The notes under the pieces are model-generated. The model was not told the origin of the DNA, did not search any database, and saw nothing but the letters and a program-made list of their open reading frames with translations. This document shows, piece after piece, positions 22,010 through 30,210 of a stretch of DNA of 36,000 nt (its first letter is position 1; each line of letters opens with the position of its first letter). Source of the stretch: VGCC01 sp040381195 (GTDB taxonomy: Bacteria > Actinomycetota > Actinomycetes > S36-B12). The translations under genes were made by a program, and so were the position numbers. The stretch is from positions 1 through 36,000 of the forward strand of contig JBEIHR010000008.1 of assembly GCA_040381195.1 (NCBI GenBank), given 5' to 3'.

Positions 22010-24102
22010 GTACCGCGACCCTGGGGTTTCCGGACGAGGTGGTGACCCACGCCCGCGTCCGTACCTTCGAACTCCCCGACGGAACAGGCACCTTCGCCCT
22101 CATCACACTCGATAATGATCGTGATCACACGCGTCCCAGCACCTTCGGCCCCGAAGGCCTACGGTCGCTCGCCGAGGCAGTGGACCAGGTATCCACGATG
22201 CCGGGAATCGTGGGCCTCGGTGTGACCGGGAAGCCATTTATATTCGCCGTCGGCGCGGACATCTCGGCGTTGGGCACCGTAGGCGATCGGACACTGATCG
22301 AGCAGTTCGCCAAGCTCGGTCACGATGTCCTGAGGAAGTTCGGGGAACTCCACTTCCCGACATTCGCATTCGTCAACGGCGCGGCCATGGGCGGCGGCAT
22401 GGAACTCGCCCTGCACTGCACCTATCGAACGGTCTCCACGGGTGCGGCCGGACTCGCCCTCCCCGAGGTTTTCCTAGGCCTGGGTCCGGGCTGGGGTGGC
22501 TGCTACCTGCTTCCACGGCTCATCGGACCCGACAAGGCCCTCCAGGTCATGGTTTCGAACCCGATGAACCTGAATAAGCAACTCACCCCCGCTGCCATGG
22601 TGGAGCTCGGGATGGCCGATGCGCTCTTCCCCCCTTCGGAGTTCCTCGAGCGCAGCGTCGCGTGGGCCGCAGACGTGATCTCCGGCCGGATATCCGTCGT
22701 CCGTCCTGACGTTGACACGGATGCGTGGCAGGCGATCGTTGATGCCGGCCGGGCTGCGGTGGACGCCCGGATCCACGGAGCGGCGCCGGCGCCGTACCGG
22801 ACGCTCGATTTGGTCGCCGCGGCACGGACAAGAAGTCGCGACGAGGGCTTTGCCGCTGAAGACGAGGCCATCGCGGACCTCGTCATGGGCGATGAGATGC
22901 GCGCCAGCGTCTACGCATTCGACCTCGTGCAGCGCAGGGCCAAGAAGCCCGCCGGAGCCCCCGATCCCGCACTCGCCCGGCCCGTCACAAAAGTCGGAAT
23001 CGTGGGCGCTGGCCTCATGGCCTCACAGCTCGCCCTTCTCTTTGCGCGTCGCCTCGAAGTTCCGATCGTCATGTCCGACGTGGATCAGGAGCGTGTCGAC
23101 AAGGGCGTTGGTTATGTTCACGCCGAGATTGGAAAGTTGTTGGCCAAGGGCCGCATCAGTGCCGACAAGGCAAATCGCCTGAACGCGCTTGTCCAGGGTC
23201 ATGTGGGGCTCGAGGGATTCGCCGGATGCGACTTCGTCATTGAAGCCGTATTCGAGGAGATCGGTCTCAAGCAGCGAGTGTTCGCGGACCTGGAGACGAT
23301 CGTGTCCGACGAATGCGTTCTTGCGACGAACACATCAACCCTGTCCGTGACGCAGATGGCGGAAGGACTCCGCCACCCGGAGCGTGTGGTGGGGTTCCAC
23401 TTCTTTAATCCGGTTGCTGTCATGCAGCTTCTCGAGATCGCTCGCACTCCCGCCACGGATGACGCGACTCTGGCGACCGCCTTCGCGGTGGGGAAATCGC
23501 TCAAAAAGTCGTGCGTGTTGGTCAAAGACGCGCCGGGATTCGTTGTCAATCGACTGCTCATCCGATTCCTCTCGGAAATCGCCCGCGCGGTTGATGAAGG
23601 TTCGAGCTTCGAGGATGCCGACGCGTCGATGGATCCCCTCGGCCTCCCCATGAGTCCGTTCGTGTTGATCTCTCTCGTGGGTCTCGGGGTGGCGTCGCAT
23701 GTCACCCACGCGATGCACGATGCATTCCCGGACCGCTTCTACGCCTCGGAGAACCTTGATCGCTTGGCCGCCTCGGGCAAGCCCGGGGTCTGGACGTGGT
23801 CTGCCGATGGGACGAAATCACTCGATCCGGAAGCGGTTGCGCTGTTCCAGCAGGGAACCGCCCCGTCCTCCCCGGAGCAGATTCGAACCCGTGTGCTGGA
23901 TGCTCTCGCCGACGAGTGCCAACGCATGCTGGACGAGGGTGTCGTTGGTCACGTTCAGGACATCGATCTCTGCATGATCCTCGGGACCGGATGGCCCTTC
24001 TGGCTGGGAGGCCTCACGCCGTATCTCGATCGCACAGGGGTGGCCGAGCGCGTGACCGGGAAGCGTTTCCTGGCGCCGGGAGTCGCGTCAGTCCCCAGGT
24101 AG
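22006..24102 (+). CDS. fadB: Fatty-acid oxidation complex alpha subunit FadB
   Basis: A 698-residue bifunctional enzyme with enoyl-CoA hydratase and 3-hydroxyacyl-CoA dehydrogenase activities in beta-oxidation. The N-terminal crotonase domain has GKPFIFAVGADISALG, NGAAMGGGMELAL and LPEVFLGLGPGWGG. The dehydrogenase domain starts near residue 330 with KVGIVGAGLMASQLALLFA; the third Gly of the Rossmann GxGxxG is Ala here, as I recall from other actinobacterial members. The catalytic His lies in VVGFHFFNPVAVMQLLE, and DAPGFVVNRLL marks the C-terminal dimerisation part. The ATG at 22006 overlaps the fadA stop, which rules out the earlier in-frame ATG at 21949. Its last 15 bases overlap dxs in opposite direction. 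Confidence 0.96.
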   Translation: MSTATLGFPDEVVTHARVRTFELPDGTGTFALITLDNDRDHTRPSTFGPEGLRSLAEAVDQVSTMPGIVGLGVTGKPFIFAVGADISALGTVGDRTLIEQFAKLGHDVLRKFGELHFPTFAFVNGAAMGGGMELALHCTYRTVSTGAAGLALPEVFLGLGPGWGGCYLLPRLIGPDKALQVMVSNPMNLNKQLTPAAMVELGMADALFPPSEFLERSVAWAADVISGRISVVRPDVDTDAWQAIVDAGRAAVDARIHGAAPAPYRTLDLVAAARTRSRDEGFAAEDEAIADLVMGDEMRASVYAFDLVQRRAKKPAGAPDPALARPVTKVGIVGAGLMASQLALLFARRLEVPIVMSDVDQERVDKGVGYVHAEIGKLLAKGRISADKANRLNALVQGHVGLEGFAGCDFVIEAVFEEIGLKQRVFADLETIVSDECVLATNTSTLSVTQMAEGLRHPERVVGFHFFNPVAVMQLLEIARTPATDDATLATAFAVGKSLKKSCVLVKDAPGFVVNRLLIRFLSEIARAVDEGSSFEDADASMDPLGLPMSPFVLISLVGLGVASHVTHAMHDAFPDRFYASENLDRLAASGKPGVWTWSADGTKSLDPEAVALFQQGTAPSSPEQIRTRVLDALADECQRMLDEGVVGHVQDIDLCMILGTGWPFWLGGLTPYLDRTGVAERVTGKRFLAPGVASVPR

Positions 24103-25995
24103 CGATACCGCCTCGTCACGATCAGCGCGGCGGGCCATGTGCTCCACGACGGCGCGAGCCACGTCCTGCGCGGTAAGGCCGATCCGGGTGAGGACCTCAC
24201 TGCGCTTCGCGTGGTCGAGAAATTCCGAAGGAATGCCGAAGTTCATCACGGGCAGTCCGCTGCCCACATCGCGCAGGCGTTGTCCGAGCGCGGCACCGAT
24301 CCCACCTTCGCGCAAACCGTCTTCGACCGTGACAACAAGCTGCGCATCCGCCACGCACTCCACGATGTCGTCGGACAAGGGGCGAACCCATCCCGGATCG
24401 ATCACCCGTACACCGATCCCTTGGGCGCGCAGCCGCTCAGCGACCTGGATCGCGGTGGCCACCATCGCGCCGATACCGACCACGGCAACCGAGCCATCCC
24501 CACTCTCGTGAACGACATCAACCGATCCGCGCGCCCGGATGGCGGGGATGTCCTCACCGATAGCGCCCTTCGGGAATCTGATTACCGTCGGCGCATCCGC
24601 CACGTCCACCGCCTCGCGCAGCAACCTGCGCAGCGACGCAGCATCCCTCGGGCACGCAATGCGGAGACCCGGGACGATCTGGAGAAGGGCCATATCCCAC
24701 ATGCCGTTGTGGCTGGCACCGTCGTCCCCCGTGACCCCGGCGCGGTCCAACACGAACGTGACACCCGCGCGGTGCAGGGCGCAGTCCATGAGGACTTGAT
24801 CGAAGGCGCGGTTGATGAATGTCGCATAGAGCGCGACAACGGGGTGGAAGCCCCCGAAGGCGAGCCCGGCCGCGCTGGTAGCCGCATGCTGTTCTGCAAT
24901 ACCCACGTCGTACGTGCGTGTGGGGAACCGTCGAGCAAACGGCTCGAGCCCGGTGGGGCCGAGCATCGCCGCCGTGATGGCGACGACGTCGGGACGCTCC
25001 TCCCCGATACTGACGAGTGCCTCGGAGAACACGGAGGTCCAGGTCGGGCCCGTCACGGTGAGCGGTTTCCCGGTATCCGGGTCGATGACCCCGACTCCGT
25101 GGAATCGGTCGGCCTCATCGTTCTCGGCCGGTCCGTACCCATGACCCTTGTGGGTGATGACATGAACGATCACGGGTCCGCGGAAGTCTCGGGCGCGCGT
25201 CAGCGCGAATTCGACTTCGGCTTCATCGTGTCCGTCGATGGGTCCGATGTACTTGAGACCGAGGTCCTCGAACATTCCCTGCGGCGCCAAGACATCCTTC
25301 GCACCTTTCTTCACTCCATGCAGGGCCCCATACAGCTGGGCTCCGATGAGCGGTGTGCGCTGGACTGCCGACTTCCCCCACTGCAGTAGACGCTCGTACC
25401 CCCGCGCGGTCCGGAGCGTTGCAAGATGGTGGGCCAGTCCACCGATGGTTGGGCTGTAGGACCGTGCGTTGTCGTTCACCACGATGACCATCGGGCGGTC
25501 ACTCGCCGCGATGTTGTTGAGGGCTTCCCACGCCATGCCGCCGGTCAGAGCTCCATCGCCGATCACCGCTACCACGTGGCGCTGGGATGCGACACCCCGA
25601 AGGGACCATGCTTTGGCGATTCCGTCTGCGTAGGACAGGGCGGTGGAGGCATGGGAATTCTCGACGACGTCGTGCGGGCTCTCCGCCCGACTCGGGTAGC
25701 CGGATAACCCTTCCGTTTGCCTCAGACGATCGAAGCCTTCGATCCGGCCGGTCAAGATCTTGTGAACGTAGGCCTGGTGCCCGGTGTCCCAGATGATGAT
25801 GTCCTCTGGGGAACGGAAGACGCGGTGCAGGGCGATGGAGAGTTCCACGACGCCCAAATTCGGACCGAGATGGCCCCCCGAGGCGGACACCTTGGCCACG
25901 AGGAACTCGCGGATCTCGGCGGCGAGATCGTCGAGTTGCTCCGGATCCAGGGCTCGCACGTCGCGCGGGTCCCTTATCCCCTCCAACAGCCCCAT
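24088..25995 (-). CDS. dxs: 1-deoxy-D-xylulose-5-phosphate synthase
   Basis: Condenses pyruvate and glyceraldehyde-3-phosphate with thiamine diphosphate, the first step of the MEP isoprenoid pathway. The product has 635 residues, normal for Dxs. Visible motifs are GGHLGPNLGVVELSIALH, the TPP/Mg segment AVIGDGALTGGMAWEALNN, KYIGPIDGHDE, the catalytic-Glu region VGIAEQHAATSAAGLAFGG, and GVTGDDGASHNGMWDMALL. Two starts are possible. ATG 25995 gives the usual MGLLEGI N-terminus and has AGGAGG 3 bases upstream. ATG 26007, four codons earlier, lies 8 bases after a TAGACT hexamer and could be leaderless. I chose 25995 by homology. The 3' end overlaps fadB by 15 bases. Confidence 0.96.
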   Translation of the reverse strand: MGLLEGIRDPRDVRALDPEQLDDLAAEIREFLVAKVSASGGHLGPNLGVVELSIALHRVFRSPEDIIIWDTGHQAYVHKILTGRIEGFDRLRQTEGLSGYPSRAESPHDVVENSHASTALSYADGIAKAWSLRGVASQRHVVAVIGDGALTGGMAWEALNNIAASDRPMVIVVNDNARSYSPTIGGLAHHLATLRTARGYERLLQWGKSAVQRTPLIGAQLYGALHGVKKGAKDVLAPQGMFEDLGLKYIGPIDGHDEAEVEFALTRARDFRGPVIVHVITHKGHGYGPAENDEADRFHGVGVIDPDTGKPLTVTGPTWTSVFSEALVSIGEERPDVVAITAAMLGPTGLEPFARRFPTRTYDVGIAEQHAATSAAGLAFGGFHPVVALYATFINRAFDQVLMDCALHRAGVTFVLDRAGVTGDDGASHNGMWDMALLQIVPGLRIACPRDAASLRRLLREAVDVADAPTVIRFPKGAIGEDIPAIRARGSVDVVHESGDGSVAVVGIGAMVATAIQVAERLRAQGIGVRVIDPGWVRPLSDDIVECVADAQLVVTVEDGLREGGIGAALGQRLRDVGSGLPVMNFGIPSEFLDHAKRSEVLTRIGLTAQDVARAVVEHMARRADRDEAVSLPGD

Positions 25996-26015
25996 GGCCC
26001 TCCTCATCCCGCAGG

Positions 26016-26021
26016 AGTCTA
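26016..26021 (-). promoter_or_regulatory. Predicted -10 element of dxs (TAGACT)
   Basis: TAGACT on the minus strand starts with the TAG stop codon of the preceding 109-residue gene (26019-26021) and ends 8 bases before the ATG at 26007. Confidence 0.45.
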
Positions 26022-26348
26022 GGTCGCTCGACGCTCGAGAGCGCGCCGGACCTGATCGACCTCACGCGCCACCGTGATCAACTGGGCCCCGTAGCTTTCC
26101 AGCGAGCTGTGCACCTGGGTGAGGAGCGGTTCCTGAAAGCGGGTGCGCGCCTCCCGGTAGGCACGTCGGGCTCCTTCCTGTGCGCCGTCGACATGGTGGG
26201 CCACGGCCCAGGCGAGGCTGGGAACGTCACCTCGCAGGCTCGACGTGCGCCACTCAGGAGGTGACCGATCCAGCAGCCACCGTTGTGCATGCGCGAGGAA
26301 ATCCGGATGCTCCGGCCCCACCAGATCCCGTGGCCATCCGCCCGTCAC
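26019..26348 (-). CDS. Hypothetical protein between aconitase and dxs, 109 residues
   Basis: I do not recognise a named family, though similar small proteins sit beside aconitase and dxs in other actinobacteria as I recall. The N-terminal half contains PRDLVGPEHPDFLAHAQRWL and a Trp-rich stretch; the C-terminal half (ARRAYREARTRF to the end) is long, helical and charged, possibly a coiled coil. No membrane segment, signal or Cys is seen. The GTG at 26348 overlaps the aconitase TGA by 4 bases (GTGA), so it is translated with aconitase. Its TAG stop lies inside the predicted dxs -10. Confidence 0.82.
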   Translation of the reverse strand: MTGGWPRDLVGPEHPDFLAHAQRWLLDRSPPEWRTSSLRGDVPSLAWAVAHHVDGAQEGARRAYREARTRFQEPLLTQVHSSLESYGAQLITVAREVDQVRRALERRAT

Positions 26349-29002
26349 AGGAGTGAGCGCAGCACAAAAGGAAGGATGCCCCCGTTTCGGTAGTAGTCCG
26401 CCTCACCCGGGGTGTCGATTCGGACGTCGGCCGCGAAGTCGATAACGCTGCCGTCACCAGCATGGGCGCGCACCTGGACAACTCGGGGGGTCCTCCCGTC
26501 GTTCAAGTGTTCGATACCCGTGATATCGAAGACCTCGAGTCCCGATAGTCCGAGGGTCTGCGCGCTCTCACCTGCTCGAAACTGCAGCGGGAGGACGCCC
26601 ATGCCGATCAGATTCGAACGATGGATGCGCTCATAGGACTCGGCAATAACTGCTCGCACACCGAGAAGCGCGGTTCCTTTCGCCGCCCAGTCGCGGCTCG
26701 AGCCCGATCCATACTCGGCTCCCGCCAGAATGACCAGTGGCGTATCCGCCGCCGCATACGCTTCAGCGGCGTCGAAAATCGGCACGATGGGCGTGTCCGG
26801 CCGCGTGAGGTCCAACGTGAAGCCACCCTCGACGCCCTCGACCATTCGGTTACGTAAACGGATATTGGCGAAGGTGCCTCGAATCATCACCTCGTGATTG
26901 CCGCGGCGCGAACCATATGAGTTGAAGTCCTTCCGATCGACCCCGTGGGCGATCAGATAGGCGCCGGCCGGGCTGTCGACCTTGATGGAGCCCGCCGGTG
27001 AGATGTGATCGGTCGTCACGGAGTCCCCGAGGACGGCGAGGACTCGTGCGCCGTGGATGTCCCGGACCGGCGAGGGTTGCGGCTGCATTCCGTCGAAGTA
27101 CGGAGGCTTGCGCACGTATGTCGAAGCCGGGTCCCAGGTGAAGAGCTCCCCTTCCGGAGTGTCCAGAGAGCGCCAGCGATCGTCTCCCGAGAAGACGTCT
27201 CGATACCGGGACAGAAACATCTCCGGTGTGATGGTGGAGTCGATGACGCTCTGAACCTCGGAGGCAGATGGCCAAATGTCCGACAGCATGACCGGCGTAC
27301 CGTTCGGATCATTCCCGAGCGGTTCTGTGAGGAGATCGATATCCATGGTCCCCGCGATGGCGTAGGCGACCACAAGTGGCGGAGAGGCCAGGTAGTTCAT
27401 CTTCACATCGGGGTTGATCCGGCCCTCGAAGTTGCGGTTTCCGCTCAGCACGGACACCACCGCGAGATCTGCCTGGTTCACAGCGGCACTGACTTCCGGG
27501 ATCAGCGGTCCTGAGTTTCCGATGCAGGTGGTGCATCCGTAGCCGACGATGTCGAAACCGAGCTTGTCGAGATACGGAGTGAGACCGGCACGGTCGTAGT
27601 AGTCCGTCACAACCTTGGATCCGGGAGCCAGGGTGGTCTTCACCCACGGCTTCCGGGAGAGCCCGCGCTCCACGGCAGCCTTCGCGACCAGTCCCGCTGC
27701 AATCATCACCGAGGGATTGCTCGTATTCGTGCAGGACGTAATGGCCGCGACCACGACCGCCCCGTGGCCTACGGCCACCGGCTCACCGTTGATCGCGGTC
27801 TCCACCTGAGCGGCCGGGGTGCTGGTGAAATCCGCGACCGCACTCCGAAAAGAGGTGCGAGCTTCCGAGAGCAGGACGCGATCCTGGGGCCGCCGAGGAC
27901 CCGCGAGGCTCGGCTGCACCGTTGAAAGGTCGAGCTCAACATATTCGGAGTAGCGCGGCTCGCGGGTCGGGTCATGCCAGAGGCCCTGCGCGCGGGCGTA
28001 CTCCTCCACACACCGAATGTGTGTCTCATCACGGCCTGTGAGCCGCAGATAGTCCAGTGTTGCGTCATCGATGGGGAAGATTGCGACAGTGCTGCCGTAC
28101 TCGGGGCTCATGTTTCCGATGGTTGCGCGGTTAGCGAGTGGGACGTGCGTGACGCCGTCGCCATAGAACTCGACGAACTTGCCAACCACGCCGTGTTTGC
28201 GCAGCATCTGCGTGATCGTGAGAACGAGATCCGTTGCGGTCGCCCCTTCGGGCAGTTGGCCGGTGAGTTTGAAGCCAACAACCCGAGGGATGAGCATCGA
28301 CACTGGTTGGCCGAGCATCGCTGCTTCTGCCTCGATCCCGCCAACGCCCCAACCAAGGACACCCAGACCATTGACCATGGTCGTGTGGGAATCAGTTCCC
28401 ACGACGGTGTCGGGATAGGCCTGTCCGCGGCGGACCATCACGACGCGCGCGAGCGACTCGATATTGACCTGATGCACGATTCCCGTCCCCGGGGGGACCA
28501 CCTTGAACTCCTCGAAGGCTGCCTGTCCCCAACGCAGGAACTGGTACCTCTCGCGATTTCGCTCGTACTCGAGTTCGACGTTGCGCAGCTCCGCATCGGC
28601 CGAGCCGAAGAAGTCTGCGATGACGGAGTGATCGATCACCAATTCGGATGGTGCAAGGGGCTCGATCTTTGAGGGGTCTCCACCCAGATCGGCAACTGCC
28701 TCCCGCATCGTGGCCAGATCAACGACGACCGGGACACCGGTGAAGTCCTGCATCACGACACGCGCGGGCGTGAACTGGATCTCCTCGGAGGGTTCACTCT
28801 CGGGATCCCACATGCCCAAGGCAGCGATCGTCTCCCGGGTGACGTTCGCGCCATCCTCCGTGCGGAGAAGGTTCTCCAGAAGGATCTTGTGGGTGAAGGG
28901 AAGCGTGTCCGACCCCGGGACCGCCGAAATCCGGAACACCTCGACGTCCTCGCCCGTGACGCGCATGGTCGTACGGGCCTTGAATGAATCGGGGTGAGTC
29001 AC
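26345..29002 (-). CDS. acnA: Aconitate hydratase
   Basis: Isomerises citrate to isocitrate through cis-aconitate in the TCA cycle, using a [4Fe-4S] cluster. The product has 885 residues, typical of the AcnA/IRP1 class. The three cluster ligands are present: Cys in ITSCTNTSNP and the Cys pair in YGCTTCIGNSGPLIP. Substrate-binding motifs TVVGTDSHTTMVNGLGVLGW, SVLSGNRNFEGR and GAEYGSGSSRDWAAKG are intact. The GTG at 29002 follows GGAGG by 4 bases and gives the usual start, with SFKAR shortly after; an in-frame extension to 29296 would run into the RNA methyltransferase gene. It is followed by the coupled 109-residue gene. The -10 TAATCT begins with the stop codon of the upstream gene. Confidence 0.97.
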   Translation of the reverse strand: MTHPDSFKARTTMRVTGEDVEVFRISAVPGSDTLPFTHKILLENLLRTEDGANVTRETIAALGMWDPESEPSEEIQFTPARVVMQDFTGVPVVVDLATMREAVADLGGDPSKIEPLAPSELVIDHSVIADFFGSADAELRNVELEYERNRERYQFLRWGQAAFEEFKVVPPGTGIVHQVNIESLARVVMVRRGQAYPDTVVGTDSHTTMVNGLGVLGWGVGGIEAEAAMLGQPVSMLIPRVVGFKLTGQLPEGATATDLVLTITQMLRKHGVVGKFVEFYGDGVTHVPLANRATIGNMSPEYGSTVAIFPIDDATLDYLRLTGRDETHIRCVEEYARAQGLWHDPTREPRYSEYVELDLSTVQPSLAGPRRPQDRVLLSEARTSFRSAVADFTSTPAAQVETAINGEPVAVGHGAVVVAAITSCTNTSNPSVMIAAGLVAKAAVERGLSRKPWVKTTLAPGSKVVTDYYDRAGLTPYLDKLGFDIVGYGCTTCIGNSGPLIPEVSAAVNQADLAVVSVLSGNRNFEGRINPDVKMNYLASPPLVVAYAIAGTMDIDLLTEPLGNDPNGTPVMLSDIWPSASEVQSVIDSTITPEMFLSRYRDVFSGDDRWRSLDTPEGELFTWDPASTYVRKPPYFDGMQPQPSPVRDIHGARVLAVLGDSVTTDHISPAGSIKVDSPAGAYLIAHGVDRKDFNSYGSRRGNHEVMIRGTFANIRLRNRMVEGVEGGFTLDLTRPDTPIVPIFDAAEAYAAADTPLVILAGAEYGSGSSRDWAAKGTALLGVRAVIAESYERIHRSNLIGMGVLPLQFRAGESAQTLGLSGLEVFDITGIEHLNDGRTPRVVQVRAHAGDGSVIDFAADVRIDTPGEADYYRNGGILPFVLRSLL

Positions 29003-29028
29003 CAGTCCTCCATCACGTTGAGACGACA

Positions 29029-29034
29029 AGATTA
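29029..29034 (-). promoter_or_regulatory. Predicted -10 element of acnA (TAATCT)
   Basis: TAATCT on the minus strand begins with the TAA stop of the RNA methyltransferase gene. It is followed by a 26-base stretch with GGAGG before the acnA GTG, so this transcript would have a short leader. Confidence 0.45.
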
Positions 29035-30210
29035 CCGATCCCCGTGGACGAGCAACGCCACGGTCTCGACATGCTGGGTCATGGGAAAGGCATCGATGGG
29101 TACGACGCGGATCAGTCGATAGCCACCTGCGCGAAGCTCCCGGATGTCGCGAGCAAATGCAGCGGGATCGCACGCTACGTACACAATCTTGGGAACGCGG
29201 AGGCACACCAATGTCCCGATCACCCTGGGACCGCACCCTCTCCGGGGAGGATCCACGACGACACCATCCGGCGGGCGTGACTGGGTCCCTAGCCATGCTT
29301 CGACTTCGGCAGTGTGGAGGATGACTCCCGGGCGGTCATGGAATGTCCGCCGGGCCGCCTTCGAGGCGCGGGGATCCGACTCCACGGAATGCACGCGGGA
29401 GACACCGGCTCCGTCTAGGAAGGCCGTGAGCAATCCGGCACCGGCGAACAGGTCCCACCATTCGTCCTCCGACGTGGTTTCCGCGAGCCCGATGACGGTG
29501 TCTCCCAGGAACTGCGGGAACCCGCGGTGGACCTGCCAGAACACCCCCACCGGTAAGGACCAGGCCAGCGTCCCTCGAGCCGTACGCACTGACTCCGTGA
29601 CGCGCGAGGCATGTCCTGCGTAGTCGACCCCGACTGCCCCATCGCTGCCGAGAGCAGCGCGAAACTCCACCCCCGGCTCCAAGGCCCGCGTAACCGTCGT
29701 GCACACCTTCTCGTCGGTGATCACGCAATCGGTGACGTCGATCAGGGCGTGAGAGCGCGCCGGACGCATGCCGATCCCATCCGCCACGCGAACCGCGCTC
29801 ATGCGCGTCCGCCATCGAAGCCCCGATTCCACCGTAGGTATCCATGACGTCTCGGCGGTGCGCGCCTCCGCATCCTCACGGTCTACGCCACCGAGCCGAA
29901 CGAGACAGTCGAGCACCACAGCTCGCTTGGCCCTGCGCTGCTCGTCAAGAGCTACGTGCTGAAGATCGCACCCACCGCACAGTCCGGGCCCGAAGTAACG
30001 ACACGGTGGATCGGTTCGTTCGGGAGAAGCCTTCAGCACCTCGATGACATCTGCATACACAACACCTCGCGCACGTCGGGTCACTGCCACGCGGACTCGT
30101 TCACCGGGGATGCCGAACCTCACGAGCCAGGTCTGGCTGTCAGCATGCGCGAGGCACACGCCACCCGTCACCCACTTACCGAGAATGAGCTCGGCCTCGG
30201 GATCACTCAC
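29032..30210 (-). CDS. TrmA/RumA-type RNA uridine methyltransferase
   Basis: A 392-residue SAM-dependent enzyme of the RNA m5U methyltransferase family (Rv2689c-like); whether it acts on tRNA or rRNA cannot be told. An N-terminal TRAM-like domain (about residues 1-60) precedes the [4Fe-4S] Cys cluster CRYFGPGLCGGCDLQH, with a fourth Cys likely in VTDCVITDEKVC. The SAM motif is WWDLFAGAGLLTAFL, followed by VVVDPPRRGCGP and the catalytic-Cys region YVACDPAAFARDI, where the family usually has SCNP. HVETVALL ends the domain. The GTG at 30210 overlaps the transporter stop by 8 bases, suggesting an operon. Confidence 0.92.
   Translation of the reverse strand: MSDPEAELILGKWVTGGVCLAHADSQTWLVRFGIPGERVRVAVTRRARGVVYADVIEVLKASPERTDPPCRYFGPGLCGGCDLQHVALDEQRRAKRAVVLDCLVRLGGVDREDAEARTAETSWIPTVESGLRWRTRMSAVRVADGIGMRPARSHALIDVTDCVITDEKVCTTVTRALEPGVEFRAALGSDGAVGVDYAGHASRVTESVRTARGTLAWSLPVGVFWQVHRGFPQFLGDTVIGLAETTSEDEWWDLFAGAGLLTAFLDGAGVSRVHSVESDPRASKAARRTFHDRPGVILHTAEVEAWLGTQSRPPDGVVVDPPRRGCGPRVIGTLVCLRVPKIVYVACDPAAFARDIRELRAGGYRLIRVVPIDAFPMTQHVETVALLVHGDR

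Noticed and set aside
24139..25389. A 416-codon plus-strand frame antisense to dxs
   Set aside because: dxs is certain by its motifs; this frame has no recognisable domain.
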